A stretch of DNA of 64,000 nt from Cristatella mucedo (Eukaryota > Bryozoa > Phylactolaemata > Cristatellidae). The position numbers and the translations under genes were made by a program. Positions 59,595-64,000 of this stretch are shown piece after piece. The DNA is taken from assembly GCA_009760855.2 (NCBI GenBank), contig WPIO01000005.1:13480001-13544000 (forward strand), written 5' to 3'. A model generated the notes under the pieces. The model searched no databases, was not told the DNA's origin, and saw only the letters and a list, made by a program, of their open reading frames with translations. Every line of letters starts with the position of its first letter. The first letter of the stretch is position 1.

Positions 59595-59800
59595 TCAGCC
59601 CCTGATTGCACATACTAGTAGACCAGCAAACAGCGAGTTGCGAAAATAGAGGCGCGATGTCACGAATGCACGTACCAACTTAATCATAGTATACCTGTCT
59701 AAGCATGCCCGAATTTTTACAAATCTTCGTAGCTGGAAGTAGGCAGTCTCGACAGCACCCGGTTTCTCTCTAAAATTGTGCACGCTACGACTGACCAATT
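59595..59800 (-). mobile_element. LINE ORF2 fragment after the reverse-transcriptase core
   Basis: The minus strand encodes EKPGAVETAYFQLRRFVKIR, then LVRAFVTSRLYFRNSLFAGL. It is the same conserved block as the minus-strand remnant at 4,885-5,475 but less decayed. Confidence 0.75.
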
Positions 59801-61970
59801 GGCCCGGTTCCCCATCAGTACACGTAAGGTGACGGAGAAGAAGTGGTTTGGCTCTCTTGAGGCGCTATATATAAAGCCGGCCGAACGCGAGAAATCTAGC
59901 CGAGCCACATCAGTGCCTCCGATCAAGCCAGTGCATCCGAAACTGATGACTCTTTTTGGGCGCACGTAAGGGCAGCCATAAGTGGTTTCGGCGTCTGCGG
60001 CCGGAACGGATGAAGATGAAGAGAACGAACAGCCTCAGCTGCGGCTCTGAAAGTTAGCGTCAGCGTACCAGCAATATGGCGGCGGCATGGGAGTGGCTCG
60101 AGCTAGGCCGCTTGGCTCATCGAGATCTCGGGCAGGTCGTTGCTGGGGGGGGGGGGGCGGGGAGGTGGCAGCACCTTGTTAATTATTTGGTGAGGTGGTG
60201 GCAAAGTCCTTCATTCGGAGGTTGTTGTAACCGGGGGAGGCTCGATATGCTGTTGTCTAGCTAATTAAAGCTGCCCACAAACACCGAACCTACTAATTGA
60301 GTACTGAGTGAAGATCATATGTCAAGCGAAGGCAGAACACATGAATAGGGTCGGGCCGTTAGATGCTGGCCAAATGCACTGACGATCCACCAGGGAGCAT
60401 GAAGTGGGACGTCTAGGATACCGTTCGACGAAAGAAAGTAAAAGAAAAGACAAACTTGTGGTAAGTGCAGCGATGTCAGCCTTTGGAGACAAGTTGAGAA
60501 ATAGGCATGCGGAAGTAGTTCAGAATCCTGTGTTTTAAAAAGCATTTGTTATAAGAGGCTGCTATCTAGACATGTTGCTTTCCGTGGCCCTCGCTCAACT
60601 ACCCTGCTGCGAATCTTAGCTGTCGCCTTGTTCAGAAGGAAACTTTTACGATTTGCCTCGGGAGCTCAAGGTGCACTCCTTACAGCGTCAAATGGCTGGC
60701 CAAATAGATTTATTAAAAGTTTGCACTATGCATCAGGCCATTACGCGGAAGGGGGGTTAAAGGCTGGATACTCTTCCGAAAGTTGGGGGACGCCCTAAAA
60801 ACAACACGGCAGGCAACACAGCCTTTCCACTTATTAGCCAGGCCATCGCTGCGAGGTAGGGGCGGGGTTGATTTTTTAAATAACAATGACCACTGGCTAA
60901 CCGAGGCCAATATCTTGAAAGATTCGTCATTGTACAAGACCTAGCCTTTTGGCTGACTACAAGGCTTAAGGGCGCGTGGCCGGCTTGCTGGCACCACATC
61001 AGCTAGCCCTGCTCCGCCTTAATCTGCGCTAACGACCGGAATCAGTGCAGTACCAACAGATCGGCTCAGCACGCCGACCAGCCGCAGTGGCTTTTCTGAC
61101 CCGACCTACAGCCGCAGGTGTTGGCCGATCGACTCGCCAGGAACGACCGGGCCGCTGCCTGCTTCTGCCAGCCGCCAGCATTTGCAAACCACCAGCGGCA
61201 CCAGCCGTGCCACCCTAGGGGCATAGCTTGCTCGGGACTGCTCGGAATGAGCTTACGCTATCCCCTTCCTCTTCTTCCGCTTGAAACTGCCGACAGGACG
61301 ACCAGCAGCGAGCGTGCTCGTTGCTTATATGCCAGCTTCCGGTGCTCCTTCCGCTAGTTCCTAGTGGGCTAGCTCGCCTCGAGCTGGTCGTTCGAGCCGC
61401 AACATTCTCGCGCTGTGCATACGTATGAACCTCTGCAGTCAGCCAGATGTATGAACTCCTGCAGTCAGCCACCGAAACCGATCACGACTCCCGAGGCTGA
61501 TCCCTCCACCCCAGAGGCTGAGTCATGGGTCATCGATCAGCTTTACTTGTTGTGTAAGCGGCTGAGCAGACACTGAGCCGCTCCATCTGTCCTCGGTGAG
61601 CTGCCTGTCCACCATCGCTCCAGAGAGGCCTTGTGGCGAGGAGGGATGAGCGAATGCGACGGCTGCAATGAACCAGCGTTTCGAAGTGTGAGCTTTAATT
61701 GTGGTGCAGTGCAGAAGCCCTTTATCGACTTACTTCTGTGAAAACGCGGGCTTAATCTGTTCAAATGCGGCTGAGACGATGCAGTGCCGACTGCTGGCGC
61801 GAGTATGAATGCAGAGAGCACCGAGTTATAATCTCCCGGTCTAGGAAGACCGACTGCCAGCCACCTATAACCCGTACCGACCATTCTCCTCGCGAGAGAT
61901 GCCCAAAACTTGCCGTTCCGTGTCGTAAACGACATTATAAACATCTCATCAGCATCGACTTCTCCATCTT
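59801..61970. other. non-coding sequence, nothing recognised
   Basis: A poly-G run lies at about 60,146-60,157. Minus-strand frames near 61,543-62,013 (156 codons) have no motif and overlap a SINE. No gene is supported. Confidence 0.35.
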
Positions 61971-61971
61971 T

Positions 61972-62118
61972 GCGCTGGTTTGGTCTAGCGGTTAAGGTGC
62001 TCGCCCCGACCAAGGTCTGACTGAGGTCGTGGACTCAAGCCGTAAGGCATATGTGAAGCGTCTGAATAGAGATGAAGTTCTCTTGGAGCGCTAATATAAA
62101 TGAATTATATTTTTTTTA
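61972..62118 (+). mobile_element. tRNA-derived SINE, main family, full length
   Basis: GCGCTGGTTTGGTCTAGCGG, TTAAGGTGCTCGCCCCGACC, a mutated B box (TGGACTCAAGCC), CATATGTGAAGCGTCTGAAT, AGAGATGAAGTTCTCTTGGA and a T-rich tail. It is close to the copy at 12,666-12,816. Confidence 0.88.
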
Positions 62119-63362
62119 CCTACACGATCTAGGAGGCCATTATAAAGCCACTCAAGATCCGGCCAAAGTCAACACCTGACCTAGAGAACGTAAAATCACT
62201 CCACCTCAGGAGCCAGTGGGCAGGGGGACATTTGCCCTCCTATAGCAGGGCTACAACCGGGGCCGTCCCTACTCCCACCCCCTATTCATACACTCTATTC
62301 CCACCCCCTATTTCCACTGCATAGTCCTACACCCTTGACCCTTCTAGTCCTAGAACCCTTGACCTCGACCGTCACCAAGGGCGAAACTATGTCTTAATTC
62401 CAGTCGATGAGCAGCCGCCGAGTTTGTGTCGAATAAAGATAAAAATGTCGAATAAAAATAAAAATTTGTGTTGATTTTTATGCTAGTTTTCATTGATTTC
62501 GAGACCGAAAGCCTTCCTTTCTTGAGGGTGTTACCGCTTTACATAAACACTTTGCAGGTCTTGCCCGCCCCCCACCGCCGCCAGATGAAAATCCCTACTC
62601 CACCACAGGGCACCTCCATTTTGCTACCGGCTACCAATCTGAAGTTCATATTCCTCGGGTGTTCCCAGGCACCACTGTTTCTGGTTCTGGTCTGTTAGCT
62701 GCGCCTGCAACCAAACTCAAAACTTTGGAGACCTTACCTTCAGTGCAAATGCACCTAAACTCTGGCACCTTTCTCTCTGCTGACTGACAATGCGATATCC
62801 CTTGGACTCATAAATGACTCCAAGTCTTTTAATTGAACCTAAAAACCCGCTTGCTGTTCTCAACATCAACGCCTCGGGGAAGCATGTGAAGCATCCTTCA
62901 CTTTCAGCTCCTCTTTCAGCCTCTGCTGACTGCCCACAATAGTATTTAGTCCCTTAGGGCGCCATTGAATACTTTGCTATGAATATTAACTATTGCTATC
63001 GTTACTGACATTATTAGTTTAATTATTATTGTTATATGTCATGCAGACCAACTGATAGGTAGAGGCGCTTGTCCTGCAATGCGCAGAGCAGTTTCCGCTA
63101 AATTTGAAGTACGTCAAACAGGATTGACGAGACAATAAGTTGCAATTCCAAACTATGTGGATAGCAGTTCAGAGCAGACCGCTGCGAACCAATTATGACG
63201 CAGATAAATGCTTGCTTGCAAATTAATTTATGCTTCCTTTGACCGCATGTCACGCCAGCTCGAGGGGCCGATGTAAAAATAATTTTGCAGCGTTTAAGGT
63301 GGTAAATTTAATTTAAGCTTCAGTTTCTATCACATGCTTTGCTAGAGTTTTCGCTATTCTTC
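62119..63362. other. non-coding sequence, nothing recognised
   Basis: AATAAAAATAAAAATT-type runs at about 62,448-62,464 are simple sequence. No gene or repeat family body was seen. Confidence 0.35.
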
Positions 63363-63523
63363 CGCCGAGCTGGGTGGTCCAGCAGTTAAGGGGCTCGCCC
63401 CGGACCAAGGCCTGGCTGATGTCGTGGGCTCGAGCCCTGAGTCATATGTGAAGTGCCTGAATAGAGATTAAGTTCTCTTGGGGCGCTATACAAATGAATT
63501 ATATATATATATATATATATATA
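63363..63523 (+). mobile_element. tRNA-derived SINE, main family, full length
   Basis: CCGAGCTGGGTGGTCCAGCA, GTTAAGGGGCTCGCCCCGG, the B box GGGCTCGAGCCC, CATATGTGAAGTGCCTGAAT, AGAGATTAAGTTCTCTTGGG, GCGCTATACAAATGAATTAT and a (TA)n tail. Confidence 0.88.
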
Positions 63524-64000
63524 TTCTTACCAATCCCGAATAACAGCGTGTTCGATGTGACTGGTGCTGAAATTTGTGACGCTAGGTCTTGAGGTCAACT
63601 GTATCGAGTGCAGGTGCAGGCTCTGTCTCGCCCGCAACAAACGAAGTGAAAGCCGCCAAGGCTTCTAGCAGTCTACTGTACAACGAGGCTTTTGAATTGA
63701 AACTTTTTTATTTTCTTTTAAACTTAATTTCTGTCGGACGAAAAGGAATGCGCCTAGTGCTTTGCCATACCATTCGAGGGAAATTCGCGGTGAAATGGCT
63801 GCTAGGTAAATCGCACAGGTTATGTATGACTAATGCTCTTCACTCGTGGTTCCTGGATTACATTGGCCGGGAACCAATTGGGCGCCTACCTAAGGTCAAG
63901 ACAGCCTAAAAGCCGAAGCCGTGCAGTAGGCAGTCTGTTGTGCTACTGAAGTTGGCCTTGGAATTTGAGCAGACCTGTGCTCTAGTCCATTGAGCCGTGC
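63524..64000. other. non-coding sequence to the window edge
   Basis: A 106-codon + strand frame (63,589-63,909) has no recognised motif: SSSLLYNEAFELKLFYFLLN and ALHSWFLDYIGREPIG look protein-like but unassigned. It may be unrelated non-coding sequence or a decayed element. Confidence 0.3.

Overview
This is animal nuclear DNA. The one gene I can recognise, a de novo DNA cytosine-5 methyltransferase of the DNMT3 family, is split into many short exons with GT-AG introns. The rest of the window is dense in microsatellites, tRNA-derived SINEs, decayed non-LTR retrotransposons and pieces of hAT DNA transposons. The PWWP-ADD-methyltransferase domain order is found in animals. LINE and SINE tails ending in a hairpin followed by (ATT)n are common in marine invertebrates and other non-mammalian genomes. 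I infer an invertebrate, perhaps a lophotrochozoan or basal deuterostome, but the sequence does not fix the phylum.

Layout. 1-31 kb has no gene I can support. It holds long CT/GA, CA and TA runs, several minisatellites (114 bp x2 near 4.1 kb, 16 bp x7 near 9.7 kb, 52 bp x3 near 17.0 kb, 23 bp x4 near 17.8 kb, 13 bp x about 53 at 19.7-20.4 kb, 24 bp x6 near 24.4 kb), LINE remnants near 5.0, 6.4 and 14 kb, SINEs, and a short hAT element closely resembling the SPIN family at 9.0 kb. Two stretches, about 13.6-15.2 and 15.6-17.8 kb, are strikingly GC- and CpG-rich.

32.1-46.1 kb is the DNMT3 gene on the + strand. Thirteen exons from 37,469 to 45,721 join in perfect phase and encode a PWWP domain, a long Thr/Pro/Lys/Ala-rich linker, an ADD zinc-finger domain and the full catalytic domain with motifs I, IV (PCN), VI (ENV), VIII, IX and X. 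A polyadenylation signal lies 377 bases past the stop codon. Two upstream exons (32,120-33,981 and 36,065-36,253) fit in phase and would add a 680-residue low-complexity N-terminus. Their membership is an inference from phase, composition and the lack of a nearby polyadenylation signal. If they belong, the protein has 1,471 residues. Its introns carry LINE insertions, hairpins and long CA and CT repeats.

46.1-64 kb is AT-richer and gene-poor. It carries many copies of one LINE family (3' end with a hairpin and an ATT tail), a head-to-head LINE pair at 57.9-59.1 kb, a decayed hAT transposase at 56.7-57.2 kb, and more SINEs.

The mobile elements appear linked: the SINE and the main LINE share a 3' terminal hairpin, so the LINE reverse transcriptase probably moves the SINE. 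I see no prokaryote-type system, CRISPR array or operon.
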